Source: Mixia osmundae IAM 14324
Taxonomy: Eukaryota; Basidiomycota; Mixiomycetes; Mixiales; Mixiaceae
Assembly (NCBI RefSeq): GCF_000708205.1
Contig: NW_014575559.1
Coordinates: 522,575 to 586,574, forward strand
Direction of reading: 5' to 3'
Length of the DNA stretch: 64,000 bases
Below, in pieces: positions 1 to 11,406 of the stretch. Within the stretch, counting starts at the first letter, position 1. The number at the start of each line of letters is the position of its first letter. Below the pieces are notes generated by a model, which saw nothing but the letters and a program-made list of their open reading frames with translations, ran no database searches and was not told the origin of the DNA. A program made the translations under genes and the position numbers.

Positions 1-338
1 TGACTTGCTCATGAACTGATCAACAGATGCGAGTCAGTCATCTTAGCTCTTGCATTCTTATCGTCGCTTCTAGTGAGCTGGCTGTGTCGATAGATTGCGA
101 ACAGCGAGACTGCTGTGGCGCATGGCTCCCGCTCGGTAATTGCTCTCGTCTGTCGTGTGTTCGCTGACTTAAGGAAGCAAGTAGAGCGGCGCGACTGTTC
201 AGACTGACGCGACGCACGGTCATGCTACTTGCTGAACGTAGATGCATTGCTATACGGTACGCGAAGATGGTCTCGAAGGCGTGAGGCTGTTGGCTAGATC
301 GATGCTGGTCTGTGCTGGATGCATGTCACAGCGCATTT
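1..338. other. Left edge, no gene recognised
   Basis: Only short overlapping reading frames on both strands, none with a recognisable motif or splice-linked continuation. It is probably the 3' flank of the F-box gene to the right. Confidence 0.4.
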
Positions 339-1720
339 CTAGTGATGCACTGGACAATCGTGTTTGAAGCCGAGATGGTGACGGTCGACCGTCGTGCAGT
401 GCGAGGAACAGAGGCAAGCCGGACAGCCTGGCGTTGCTGTTGCGCGACAGTTGAGCTTGATGCAGGGAAGAGGACCTTCCGCGGCAGCGACATGCTGACT
501 TATCCATTCCGGTAATCTGTCGAGCTGCTCGCCGATGGGCTTATTCTCGTCGAATCGGAGAAGGATGATAGCCTGGAGGCGATAGGCGTATCCCTTGATG
601 CCAAGTCGGGGGATTTGACCAACTTCGGCGGTGACCGTCTTCTTGTCCTCCCTGGACAGACTATAGGCCAGCGATTCCAGATCGAGAAAGGAGCGTAGAT
701 TGGCAGCTTTGCCTCTGGCCACCCAGGCGTACACGCGGTCCAAAGCGCGTGCGGTCGTGCGAGGGTAGGCGGCTTGCCATGCGGTGTACTGATGGCGACG
801 TTCCTGAAGCACTGCAATTTGCCTGTCAGCGTCGGCCGGGCTTTATGCCTTGATGTCGAGCGCGGGCACGTACGGCGATAGTCGGTCATGATCTGATCCA
901 TGGTGATCTCGCTGGGAGCAGAGTGGAAGACAAACTTTTCGCAGAGGTTTGCAAAGTCGCAGGTGATATGTGTAGGCGCGCCAGAACCGGCATCGCCAAG
1001 GTTGGTCCAGGTGATGCCGAAGAGAGCATTGTCGAAGCGCCAGAGCATGAGCTGACGTTCCCACGCGTCTGACTGAATCTCCTCAGCCGTACAACGACGG
1101 GGCGGATCGTGCTGTGATGCGCGCCATCGCCAGTAGTCAGCGGCGTACGTACGCACGTTTCGATGGCGAGGCTGCATGACGGCCGAGGCGTGACACTCGC
1201 GACAGAAGGGCGTACGCCGACCGAGCGCTTGCGTCGAGTCCGCCAGTGCGTAATGAGGGTCGTCATCGAGCTGTCCACACTTGGCGCAGCAAAAGTGTAC
1301 ATTCTGAATAGCCGTCTCGCGAGCCAGTTGGCCGGCTTGGACGAGATCATCTCCGATCTCTGTCGAGGTCACTCTGCACCAGACATAGTCCTGCGACAAG
1401 ACGACTTTGAGCAGTCGGCAGACTTGCTCCAACGCTACAAGACTGCCTGAGTCTACCTTGCCGGACATGATCGCGACGCGAGTGAGTATCTCGATGGGCA
1501 GGTCGAGCAAGCCGATCTCGTTTGACCCAGGCCGGCTTGTATGAGAAGACACTATCGGAGCTTGGACGCGAGTGAGTGACTGTGTCGTGCGAGAGACACG
1601 GTCGATGTGGAGATGTTCATCATCTAGGAAGCTAGCTCTGGCTACTTCTTGAGCGGCGAGCAGGTAAGGATAGTATCTGCGATGGCGGTGACCGGTCGCC
1701 AAGACATAGCGCCAGGCCAT
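339..1720 (-). CDS. F-box protein with a cysteine-rich insert
   Basis: Two exons are supported (1720-874 and 811-339). The 62-nt intron 812-873 has donor GTACGT and acceptor TTGCAG; removing it joins ...MTDYR to LLQERRHQY. An F-box follows the N-terminal extension (GLLDLPIEILTRV...LEQVCRLLK, ending near VWCRV). F-box proteins act as substrate receptors of SCF ubiquitin ligases through Skp1; that role is inferred from the family. After it come CCAKCGQ and CRECH about 30 residues apart, which could bind a zinc ion. The rest is aromatic and charged with no known domain. The start is the first in-frame ATG; an additional 5' exon is possible. The last ~40 codons may be mis-modelled because another small intron there cannot be excluded. 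Uninterrupted reading through 812 gives a different, unconvincing C-terminus. Confidence 0.6.
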
Positions 1721-2269
1721 CGCACCGACTGAAGATGCACAGTGACTGATGCAGATAAGTTGCGGGTGCGCGTGATTGGGAGCCCGCCATGGCTCTTTTT
1801 GAGGATGGAGTGACTTGACGAGAAGAGCGCGACTCCATAACACTCCATGACGAGATCTCAAGATTCGCTGCGCTCAACCTCGTTTCCATGGATGACTCAA
1901 TTAGCATGCTGCCTACGCTCTTCAGGATACGAACGAGCCTCTCATCGCCTCTCGCACTACCGAGTTCTGTCAGTCTGCTCAGTATGGAGCAGGCCAGACA
2001 GGCCACCATGCTAGGAAGAGAACATGCACGCACACACCGTCAGTGGGCGAGCCCACCTACTCATGGTGAACTTGCGACGATCCTCAGGATATCGTGCAGC
2101 CCTCTGTCCGGACGGAGGAACTGAAGCTCTCGAGCTGAAGGCGCTCATCACGTCTTGTCGGCCTCGACGCGTGAGCCGATGATGGGTCATAATCAGCAGT
2201 TTCAGCTCGCCCTTTCACACAACTGCTACACCCGACATCAGCACATTCTGTAAGCGTACCTCCCCGACA
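1721..2269. other. Divergent intergenic region
   Basis: This region lies between the minus-strand F-box gene and the plus-strand gene starting at 2270, so it should hold both promoters. No RNA gene, repeat or conserved reading frame was seen. Part of it may be an unresolved 5' exon of the F-box gene, because an open frame extends upstream without an ATG. Confidence 0.4.
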
Positions 2270-3486
2270 ATGAATCCGGACAACTCGACGGATGCCCAAT
2301 CACAAAGCGCGCATCGGTACGTCTTTCGCGTCTTACGCTTGGCGTATTGTCTGATGTCTGTCTTCTCGGCAGGGAGGGACTCAAGCTCTTGACCGCTCAT
2401 CCTCTTTCGCCTTATCCAAGTCTCCTGTTGTCGCCTGTGTCGCCAGTCGATAGGCCCGCGTCAGCCCCGCCAAGTCGTTCAAGTGTCATGAGTGCCTATG
2501 ACGACTTCGTCAAGCAGCTCGCTACCGGCGAACATCCGACTTGCTCCACACAGGAGCTGCTATCACTAGCGTACGTCTGTTTGCAGACGCATGAGCATAA
2601 TGCTGACCATGCTACGCAGTCCTGTGGCGACGCAATTTCCTCTGGCTCAAAAGATCGAGCAAACAGTCCAAGCGCGCCATGCTGGCACCAAGACCAAGCT
2701 ACGCTCAGCTCTTACAGGCAAAAGCGGCCAAGAGCTAGAGGAGATGATTCTCCAGGCTTACAAATGCATACTTATGCGCACATCCGGTAAGCGGCTGACA
2801 TGTGCTATGCTCGCGGCTCTGACATGTCAATGACAGAGATCGAAGCGTTGGCTTCCATCGCGAATGCTTCCCTCCGCGACTTGGGCGCTCTTCGAGCACG
2901 ATTGGAGGCAGCCACCCAGCTGCAACCGATAGAGAACGACCGTCCCGCTCCCGCTAATCTCGGACACGCAAGCTCATCAAGTCCCACGCACGGCATGTCG
3001 CAGGGCGCATCTGTCACGCGCATCGCGCAAAGCAAACGGCCGGCAAGCCCGGATGGCCCATACAAAGAGGCTGCTCAAACGCAGACGCGCCAGCACGCCA
3101 CACAGATCGTCCGCCCTATCTCAGGCAATAGCATGCCTCCCATCTTCATCTCAAGATCTGTGACTAGGCGCAAAAGCCTCCTCCTACCCATCACGACCGG
3201 CAGCACAGGCCCCCTGACATCTCGAGCCTTGCCAGAGCTCATCTCGCCACNACTGCCGGAATACAAGCCTCCCANNCGTCACTTCAGACCGCGTCTGCTG
3301 GCGTTAGTGAGCANGGATACGCTCAATGATACCAGTNGAGGNCNTCTGACGCCCGNAGAACGCGGTCACATCACTGTTCCCNAGGGCCAAAGGGCGAAGG
3401 TTCTCCTTGACCGTCCTCACCTGCTNAGAACTTNTGGCANGGACTCGTTTCCCGCCATGCTTCAGGAACAGGACAGCNAATCCATC
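2270..3486 (+). CDS. Unrecognised spliced gene, disrupted by a palindrome
   Basis: Four exons join cleanly: 2270-2316, 2373-2570, 2620-2786 and 2837 onward. The introns are 56, 49 and 50 nt, with donors GTACGT, GTACGT and GTAAGC. The predicted protein starts MNPDNSTDAQS and is rich in Ser, Pro and Thr, with a short helical stretch (SGQELEEMILQAYKCILM) that includes conserved-looking leucines. I do not recognise a family. From 2982 the coding sequence is inside the left arm of a 1.04 kb inverted repeat, and the same reading frame is mirrored on the minus strand from 4012. The frame remains open to the N-filled centre, so the real 3' end of the gene cannot be read here. The gene is either truncated by an assembly fold-back or truly interrupted. 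Confidence 0.5.
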
Positions 3487-4025
3487 NNNNTNNNTNTGNN
3501 ANNNNTNNCANANNNANNNNGATGGATTNGCTGTCCTGTTCCTGAAGCATGGCGGGAAACGAGTCCNTGCCANAAGTTCTNAGCAGGTGAGGACGGTCAA
3601 GGAGAACCTTCGCCCTTTGGCCCTNGGGAACAGTGATGTGACCGCGTTCTNCGGGCGTCAGANGNCCTCNACTGGTATCATTGAGCGTATCCNTGCTCAC
3701 TAACGCCAGCAGACGCGGTCTGAAGTGACGNNTGGGAGGCTTGTATTCCGGCAGTNGTGGCGAGATGAGCTCTGGCAAGGCTCGAGATGTCAGGGGGCCT
3801 GTGCTGCCGGTCGTGATGGGTAGGAGGAGGCTTTTGCGCCTAGTCACAGATCTTGAGATGAAGATGGGAGGCATGCTATTGCCTGAGATAGGGCGGACGA
3901 TCTGTGTGGCGTGCTGGCGCGTCTGCGTTTGAGCAGCCTCTTTGTATGGGCCATCCGGGCTTGCCGGCCGTTTGCTTTGCGCGACGCGCGTGACAGATGC
4001 GCCCTGCGACATGCCGTGCGTGGGA
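2982..4025. repeat. 1,044-bp near-perfect palindrome with N-rich centre
   Basis: Arms 2982-3486 and 3521-4025 are reverse complements about the axis 3503.5. The single mismatch I found is 3022 (A) against 3985 (C). Every N in one arm has a mirrored N in the other, and the 34-base centre (3487-3520) is itself mirror-symmetric, including its Ns. Mirrored ambiguity suggests that one set of reads was placed in both orientations, that is, a fold-back assembly artefact. The mismatch leaves a small chance of a real inverted duplication. Confidence 0.95.
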
Positions 4026-4536
4026 AACAGTGCGACTGGTCATGTTGCAAGTGATTATGGCCGCCGGGCAGTGTTCATGCTATCGACAATCAGCTGGAGA
4101 TGGCTCGAGCTCTCGCTGACTTCAGTACACATCGATCAAGGGCTCGCTAACAATGCCTCAAGATGCGTATTGGGTCTCCAGGCGCTGTAGAGGTCAGATC
4201 GGCCGGCCGATGTCTGGACTGGTCGTCCCTGCATTGTGACGGTCTCTCAAAGACGGAGAACGCTCCGCTGGTGAGGGCCCTAATCGTTCGCATACAGTCG
4301 CATCTAGCTCGTTGCAGCATTCACCAAGCGTAAAACAGGTGTTTGCCGCGCGTGAATGCTCCAAGTAAATTCTCGTCATGTATCGTCTGCGACGAAGTGA
4401 AAGTATCAGCACTTCAGCAGTGAGCAGAGGCAGTCGATTACAAGGCATACCTGTTGCAATCCATAATGCTAGTTGACTTGCAAGCATCCAGACAGACATC
4501 GACAAGGTTGCTATGGCGAGACTGACAAGACTACGT
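4026..4536. other. Region between palindrome and SWI1, nothing recognised
   Basis: Short frames only. If the palindrome is an artefact, this sequence may not be truly adjacent to the gene on the left. It contains the 3' flank of SWI1. Confidence 0.4.
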
Positions 4537-6723
4537 TCAACGCATGACCAGACCAGAAAAGACGTTCATTGTGTCTTTGCTGATGTGTCGGAAATTGAGA
4601 ATATCAAAGACTGCGATCGGATTGGCAGCGAGGACAGCCGGTGCGCTGTCTGTCGAGATTGATGCAGCCGTTCGATCTTCATCGTCTTCTCCAAAGCCTG
4701 CAGCAGCGCCGCCGCCAAACCAAGATCCGGGGCCAATTGTGGCCTCTGTAGATGTGTCGGCCTCGTTAATCAGACGCAGTATACTCATCATACGATCGCA
4801 GAGAACAGCATAAGGGTTGCGGTCGTAGCCCTCGTTATTGTAAGCGTGTAGGCGGCGCACGAGGCGTGTGACCGTTCGCACGAAGCCGACCTGAGAGTCC
4901 CGCAAGCGAACCTTAGCATCGCGCGAGGCAAAGAAGGCGACGCTGTAGATACACATGGCAACTCGCTCGATATGCGCTAGTCCGTCCTCAGTTGTCAGGA
5001 CCTGGCAGTCGTCTTCAGACATTGGTATGAAGGCCGTCAGATTCTCGAAAAGCTGTAACACTTGGTTATCGCTGACGACTCGGCTTAGCTCTTCTCGGTT
5101 ACGATCCAGCAATGCGAGCCTTGAGAGTGCTGTCAGGGCTGTATCGATGTAGTGGCTAATCTGGCCCGAACGAGTGGCACAGCGCGCCGCAGAATAGATA
5201 GAATCGATGTCTGAGGCTCCGAGAAGGAAGAATTGGATAAGTGCAAAGCTGTCGCGAACTGTTGTCTGGGTTTGCAGAGTCAAATCGATGCCGTCGCGTA
5301 GATTGACGAGGATGTGAAGAACATCCTTGCGGAGCTGAAGCATATCACGCATCTCGACCTCACACACGAGGTTTCTCGATGTGCTCGACATCTGACAGAT
5401 TTCTACGAGTGTCGAAACAGTTTCGGGTACTTCGACCATGAAGCTAGCATTGTAGTCGATGTTTGAAAGCAAGCGCAGCAGATTGGTCAAGGAGAGGAGC
5501 AGCTCAACAGTCGCGAGTCCAGCAGTCTTGTGTTTTGTCGTATGTACAGCTGTCTTGGGCTTGAGCGTCTGAATATCTTCGCCGACGATTGCATACATAT
5601 CTTTGTAAGCCGACGGCCACACTCGACGCAGCTTGGATTGCCGGCTCACTGCTGCTTTTGCCGGTAAGTCTGTGTCGCTGTCGTGAACTGATCCGAAAGC
5701 AGCCTCTTGCAGCAGGGCCAGGAGCTCTTCATAGAGCTCTTCGGCCTCGACGAGTGGCAATCTACCGACTGGATCTTTGCGCTCTGGCACCGATGGACAG
5801 TGAGCTGCAAGAAGTTGTAGCGCGTTCAAAGTGTATGAGACCTCGGACGGTATTCTAGACTGCAGCGACATCGCCATCGCAGTGATATCGACGACGCCGA
5901 GCTGATGGACGTTTGGCTCACGTTTGCTCCTAGTGATCTGCGCATGACGTTCTTCAACGAAGCCGAGATTCCAGCTAGCGACAGTGTCCGTTGGCCGAAC
6001 AATGGGCCTATATTCGGTTTTCTGACGTTTTCTGGGTGGCGTGGGAGGTCGAACAGGGACTGCCGGCTGAAGCGGCGCGGGTGACTGGATCGCCTGCGAC
6101 TGCGACTCAAGTTTAATGGCTTTCTGGTCCGCTAACGCCGCTACGGTAGCTGGAGGCGCGCGCTGCAAAGCCATCTGCTGCGTCGCAGCCACCCTCTGCT
6201 CCTCTGCCGCCTCGGCTGTGATGGAGGTCACTATCAGTATTCCGAAAAGGTCAAGAAGACTCGCCTTCTTTTTGCAGTCGCTTCTTCTTCTTGTACGCCG
6301 ATTCCACCTTGCCATCAGCTCCGACTATTGGCTTTTGCTTTGCGGGCGGTATCTGCCTGAGTGCGTTCGCGACATGGGGCGGAAGTTGCGCTTGAGCTTG
6401 CGCAAGCTTTTGCTGCTGAGTCATGCCTTGATATTGTGATGGCATGGGCTGCGGCATATTCGGGTATGACTGTGCGCCTCCCGGATACATGACGTGACCG
6501 CTCTCTGAGCCGAGTGAAGACGCCATCGAGGCGGCACTGGGAGCACGTGCGGGCACGTCGGCAGGTGCTCGAGGACTTTGATAGACGGACGGTCCTTGCG
6601 GTCCACTGTGAGACGACATATTGGGGTTGGCAAAGCTAGCCTGCTGCGAGTTTGGCGGCATGGTCTGAGGCCGCTGCATTGACGCATTGGCTGAGACTGC
6701 CTGTCCTTGCGACACGGGACGAA

Positions 6724-6802
<79 letters not shown>

Positions 6803-7458
6803 TTGTTGCTGTTGGTGTTGTTGTTGTTGTTGCTGAAGGGACAGGAAGCGTTGCCTGATCATGGCCTCAAATCCAGCCAGGGAGGTCTGGAAGATTCTGA
6901 TGAGTGCTGCGATGCGATCCTGTGGATGTGCGTGCTCTTGTTGGTTCTCCGAGGGCAACCTCTGGAATCCGCAGTAGGTGGCGACCATGCCCCAAAGCTT
7001 GGACTGTGTCACGCTAGCACTACCGCCCAGCTTGGCAACGACCATGAAGAGGCGCTCCAGGTGTACAGGCTGGCCTTCTATGACGGGTATTTGCGAGCTG
7101 GGCGTGCCTTTCTGGTTCATGAAGTCACGGTAGGCTGGACCGAATCCGTTGGGCAACATAGCCTGCATGGCTAGCTGCGTCTGTCTCTGTTGTTGCTGCT
7201 GTTGCGTGAGGAACCCGCCACCTGGCTGTTGATTGGGCGTACGCTGAGCAAATGCAGAGGCGGGGCTAGCTTGCCTCGGCGGGGGCGAGAATTGTGCGCT
7301 GGGTCCAGCTTGTGGATGCGACTGAGCTTGCTGCTGCTGCTGTTGCTGCTGCTGCTGTTGTTGTTGGGCCATGTGCATGCGCATGATCTGATCGCTATAG
7401 GCCATCCCAGGCATTTCGCCGGTCACACTGCTCTGAGTCTGCGGCGTCATTCGCTGTG

Positions 7459-7496
<38 letters not shown>

Positions 7497-7687
7497 GCCT
7501 GTTGCTGAGCAGCTTGATAGGCCCGCTGTTGCTGCATCATTTGCCATTCTTGGCTGCTTGGCTGGGCTTGCAGAGGTGGTACGCCAGGGCGATTGAAGCT
7601 CATCGAGCTTGAAGGACGACTGCCCGAAGCGCTGCCATTGTACTCGTGCTGGCTGCCCCTACTCAGACTGCGACCGTTCTGGTCCAT
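4537..7687 (-). CDS. SWI1: SWI/SNF chromatin-remodelling subunit Swi1 (ARID protein)
   Basis: Two exons, 7687-6265 and 6215-4537, encode about 1,050 residues. The N-terminal part is Gln-, Pro- and Ser-rich with three polyglutamine tracts. An ARID DNA-binding domain lies between the tracts (core motifs IEGQPVHLERLFMVV, SKLWGMVA, YCGFQRLP). After a basic linker the second exon encodes a long helical, armadillo-like C-terminal region typical of fungal Swi1 and ARID1 proteins. The protein should act in the nucleus as a subunit of the SWI/SNF remodeller. The 49-nt intron 6216-6264 is best read as GC-AG: donor AAG|GCGAGT, acceptor CATCACAG. This joins KRLQKE to AEAAEEQ; no GT donor gives this frame with a good acceptor. 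The ATG at 7687 is the first in frame. Divergent from PIG-A with about 200 bp between starts. Confidence 0.85.
6725..6835 (-). repeat. CAG/CTG trinucleotide repeat encoding Q6-H-Q30
   Basis: On the plus strand this reads CTG/TTG codons, including a pure run of 19 CTG units (6734-6790). On the coding minus strand it gives six glutamines, one histidine, then thirty glutamines, directly after the ARID domain of Swi1. It is likely to be length-variable by replication slippage. Confidence 0.95.
7328..7366 (-). repeat. Polyglutamine tract, 13 codons
   Basis: Mixed CAG/CAA codons in the N-terminal part of SWI1, upstream of the ARID domain. Confidence 0.9.
7460..7495 (-). repeat. Polyglutamine tract, 12 pure CAG codons
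   Basis: Uninterrupted CTG on the plus strand, encoding glutamine near the N-terminus of SWI1. It is followed on the coding strand by a further mixed Gln/Ala stretch. Confidence 0.9.
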
Positions 7688-7893
7688 GCCGGGCGAGTAG
7701 CTCACAGTGAAGCACCTACTGATGCTGATGCTGATGCCGCACTCGTCGACCAGCCAACGCGCTCGCTGGGCTCACTAGGATTCACCGTCTGTACTCTTCC
7801 CTGCAAGAAGCTTAATTGCTATGCACGCCAGCCTATCCGTCGAGCTGCGTTGATCATGCGACGCTGAACCACGGATCCTCTCAGCTCATCGGC

Positions 7894-9624
7894 ATGGCTT
7901 GCCGGCCCCTCAATATAGCGTGCGCTTGCTTGTAACAGACAACGACGGCTGGCTGATGTACCACACGCTCACAGCATGGCTTGCGACTATAGCTGGCCTA
8001 AGCTTGGCGGGGTCGAAGAGCATATCTATATGCTCTCACAGGAGCTCCTCAGAAGAGGCCACAAGGTTCGCCTGAGCCGCAACTTCAAATTCTACGGCTA
8101 AGGCGCGCGCTGTTCGATGCGTAGGTGGTCATCATCACCCACGCATATGCTAGCACAGAGCCCAACAGTTCCAGAACGGGCATACGCTACCTGCCCAACG
8201 GTCTCAAAGTGTATCACCTCCCACTGGAGCCAATACCGCCTCAATCGAACCACGCGACGTTGCCACAGATGTTTGCCAGCTTGCCGCTCGTTCGCCAAGT
8301 CCTCATACGCGAAGAGGTAGAGATCCTGCATGCCCATCAGGCAATGTCATCACAAGGTCTCGAGTCGATCTTACACGCTCGAGCGATGGGCATACGCGCC
8401 TTGTTCACCGATCACTCCTTACAAGGCTTTGGAGGCTGGGGTGAGATGTGGGGTAACAAGATGCTCAAATCTGTCCTCAGCGATGTCGAAGCTGTCATTG
8501 CCGTCAGCCACACATGGTCAGCCCCCCTCTCGTGCATGCTATAGCGTCCATGGCTGACCTTTCGAAGATTGGCAGCCGCGAAAATACGGTGCTTCGTGCT
8601 GCGCTCAACCCGGATCTCGTACATGTCATCCCCAACGCAGTCGTCGCTTCCAAATTTTCACCCGATCCATTGCGCGCAAAGCGGATGACCAAAGACACAG
8701 GTCGGTCACTCTTTTCAACGAGATCTTACACTCTTTGACGATCGAGCAGTCACTGTCGTTTGCATCAGTCGATTGGCTTATCGCAAAGGAATCGATCTGC
8801 TCATCGGAGCCGTACCTCGCATATGCGAGATCTATCCAGACGTCAAGTTCATCATAGGTCAGTCACGGATGGGACATGCGAGAGATACCCTCTTATGCTG
8901 CCACAACATGGCTACAGGTGGGGATGGGCCAAAGGTCATCGAGCTAGAGCAGATGCGCGAAAGACACCAGCAGTTACTCAGAGGACGCGTGGAACTGCTC
9001 GGACCCGTGCGTCACGAGCAAGTACGCGATGTGCTCATACGAGGCGAGATCTTCCTCAACACCTCCTTGACCGAAGCTTTCGGTATGGGCATCCTTGAAG
9101 CTGCTTGTTCGGGTCTCTACGTCGTCTCTACTCGCGTTGGAGGTATACCAGAGGTCTTGCCGGATCACCTGATCAGCTTCGCTCAACCCGATGTCGAAGA
9201 TGTCGTACAAGTCATCGGCGCAGCTATTGACCATATTCGCTCGGGCCGGCATGACCCCGTCAAAGCACACGAAGCCATACGTACCAAGTACAGCTGGGCC
9301 GATGTGGCAGAGCGTACCGAACGTGTCTACGAAGCCATGCTCACCGTCGAGCTTCCACCACTCGTCGAAAGGCTCAGGCGAATTTACGGTACCGGCGTGG
9401 TTCATGGCAAGGTCATGTGTATCGTTGCACTCGTCAATTGCGTCTTCCTTGCGCTGCTAGAAGTTTTCGATCCATCTGATCGCATTGATAAGTGCCCTGC
9501 CTTCAGTCTTGCACGATACAACAAGGCAGGTCATTCCGCAATTTTCCTCCATGCAGTCCGCTCAGTGGAGCGATGCAGTTATGTCAAGAATACCTTGACG
9601 GATGATCAGAGCTTTGCACCTTGA
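7894..9624 (+). CDS. GPI3: GPI-GlcNAc transferase catalytic subunit (PIG-A/GPI3)
   Basis: Catalyses the first step of GPI-anchor synthesis at the ER: transfer of GlcNAc from UDP-GlcNAc to phosphatidylinositol. Six exons follow from conserved sequence: 7894-7931, 7975-8065, 8125-8516, 8576-8700, 8750-8857 and 8918-9624, with introns of 43-60 nt. Family motifs are [28 protein letters not shown]-like [68 protein letters not shown] and [12 protein letters not shown], a GT4 glycosyltransferase. A hydrophobic C-terminal anchor ([19 protein letters not shown]) matches yeast Spt14. The tail after RYNKA is uncertain and may hide one more small intron. As written, the stop overlaps the convergent CoA-ligase gene by 19 bp. 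The first exon gives [13 protein letters not shown], which fits the family N-terminus. Confidence 0.92.
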
Positions 9625-11406
9625 CGCAGAAGACGATTGGCTTGCTCTGGCGTCGTGATCACCTCGTTGCTCGCGAAATGCCTCGCAAGATCCTGCTTCA
9701 TGATCTTGCCGTTATGATTGCGAGGCAACGCATCACAGAGCACTACGCCGGCATCAAGCTGCTTGTACCGCGCTACTCTGGTGCCAAGTGTCTGGATGAC
9801 AGCCAGCGCAAGCGACCGGTGCTCCTCGATCGACACCGACTCGGCGGGTACGATGAAAGCGCGTGGGAGCTGTGTAGAGAGAGAGTCCACCCATATGCCC
9901 GCTACCGCAACTTCTGCCACGCCTTGCACGCTCATCGCTATCTCTTCGAGCTCGGTGGGCGACACCTGGAATGAGCGGACCTGTAGCGAGTGCATAAGAC
10001 TAGGACTTCTGGTGCGGAATAAATTCTACCTTGATCATGTCCTTGAGTCTGGAAATGATGTAAAGATTGCCATGCTCGTCGAAGCGACCAAGATCGCCAG
10101 TGCGAAAGTAGCCATCGTGGGTGAACGGCTCGACCGTGTCCGTGCCGCGATAGCCATTCATGACGCTGAGGGATTTGACCAATATCTCGCCTTGGCCTGT
10201 CATCTCGTCGTCATCGATGATGACCTCGCAGTCCGGGACAGGCTTGCCGACGCTGCCGAGACTGGCTTCGGCTTCAGACCATCGTGAACTCACATTGCCT
10301 GCCACAGGCAAAGTTTCCGAGGATCCATAGTCGAGATCGACGATGATTCTGTACTTGTCCCACATCTTGCGAGCAAGGTGGGCCGAAAGCGGCGCGCCGC
10401 CAGAGCAGATACGCTTGGTGTAAGCAAGATCGCTCGGCTTTATCCAAGAAGAGTTTGCGAGCATGGCAACGATGACGGGCGCGACGTGTAGAGTCTTTAT
10501 GCGATGCGACCTGATGACGTCAAGAAGCTGCTGAGGCGCAAAAGGTCCGGGCAGCACGAGCGTAATACCCAGGGTCAGAGCGACAAGCTCACAGCTGACC
10601 ATCCCAAATGCATGCGAAAAGGGCGCTAGAGCAAGCCAAGACTGGTTTGGACTGCGAGACGCGCGCTGGCATGACGCTTTGATAGCCGCAATGATGCTCT
10701 GATGCGTATGGACGATCTGCTTTGAACGCCCACTCGTTCCGCTCGACCACAGAATGCAAGCCGGTCCATAAGCTTTGCGCGCAGGCGCTTTGTAGCCGCC
10801 TTGCGGAGGGTCGTGCAGGCTGTCCCAAGATTTCACGCCCAGCGCCGTGGGCATGCCTGCCACGTAAAGACCCTGCAGCCGAATCTGCTGACTCGGCAAG
10901 TGTTTGCGATGCTACACGAGCTTTTCCTGAGCGTCGCTACACACGTGTAAAAGCAAGCTGCTGACCTTGAAGCGCCATATGTCGACCGCATCTTGAACCA
11001 GCTGAGACTCGGTCGAAAAGATGATGGTCGGCGTACAACGATGAAGCATTTCCGCAAGCTCGAGTACTGTGCTTTGCGCAGGTGCAGCTGTAAGCGTGAA
11101 GCCAAGCGACCAGCAGGCGAGCTGTACGATGGCATACTCAGAGCTGTTTGGGCTGTGAACGAGGACAAGAATCTCTTCGCCGCGAGTAGCATCAACAGAC
11201 TGAGCAAGGTTGAATGCAAACACCTGAGCGCGTCGACGCAATTCGCCTCTTGTGAGAGCCTCGCCGGAGATCGCATCCTTCATGGCCACATGCTGACTAC
11301 TGACAGGCGCACTTGTGAAGGGCGAGGAAAAGATATAATCGCAGATGTTGCTCGCGCTCGGGGTGAATGCGATGCTTGAAGGCGAGTATGTAGTGATGAG
11401 GGACAT
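9606..11406 (-). CDS. AMP-forming acyl/aryl-CoA ligase, 4-coumarate-CoA ligase type, with PTS1
   Basis: Three exons: 11406-10945, 10884-10030 and 9980-9606. The 49-nt intron 9981-10029 is well fixed (DMIK joined to VRSFQV); the 60-nt intron 10885-10944 is the best of two options. Adenylate-forming motifs appear in order: the P-loop SSGTSGRSKQ, YGSSETLP, the hinge GYFRTGDLGRFDEHGN and IISRLKDMIK, and the catalytic lysine in PRNHNGKIMK. The protein ends QGAKL; AKL is an accepted peroxisomal PTS1 tripeptide. It should activate a carboxylic acid to its CoA thioester in the peroxisome. The substrate cannot be told from sequence. Start chosen at MSLITTYSPS because the frame upstream is low in similarity to the family. 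Confidence 0.82.

Noticed and set aside
500-811. Uninterrupted C-terminus of the F-box frame down to 500
   Set aside because: A strong 62-nt intron at 812-873 moves translation to a frame with more protein-like sequence down to 339.
3407-3703. Matching plus and minus frames through the N-rich centre
   Set aside because: They are identical because of the palindrome and consist largely of unknown residues.
6652-7612. Poly-leucine and poly-alanine frames on the plus strand
   Set aside because: They are other-frame readings of the CTG repeats that encode polyglutamine in SWI1 on the minus strand.
9197-9460. Open frames antisense to PIG-A
   Set aside because: They follow from codon bias of the real gene and lack any motif.
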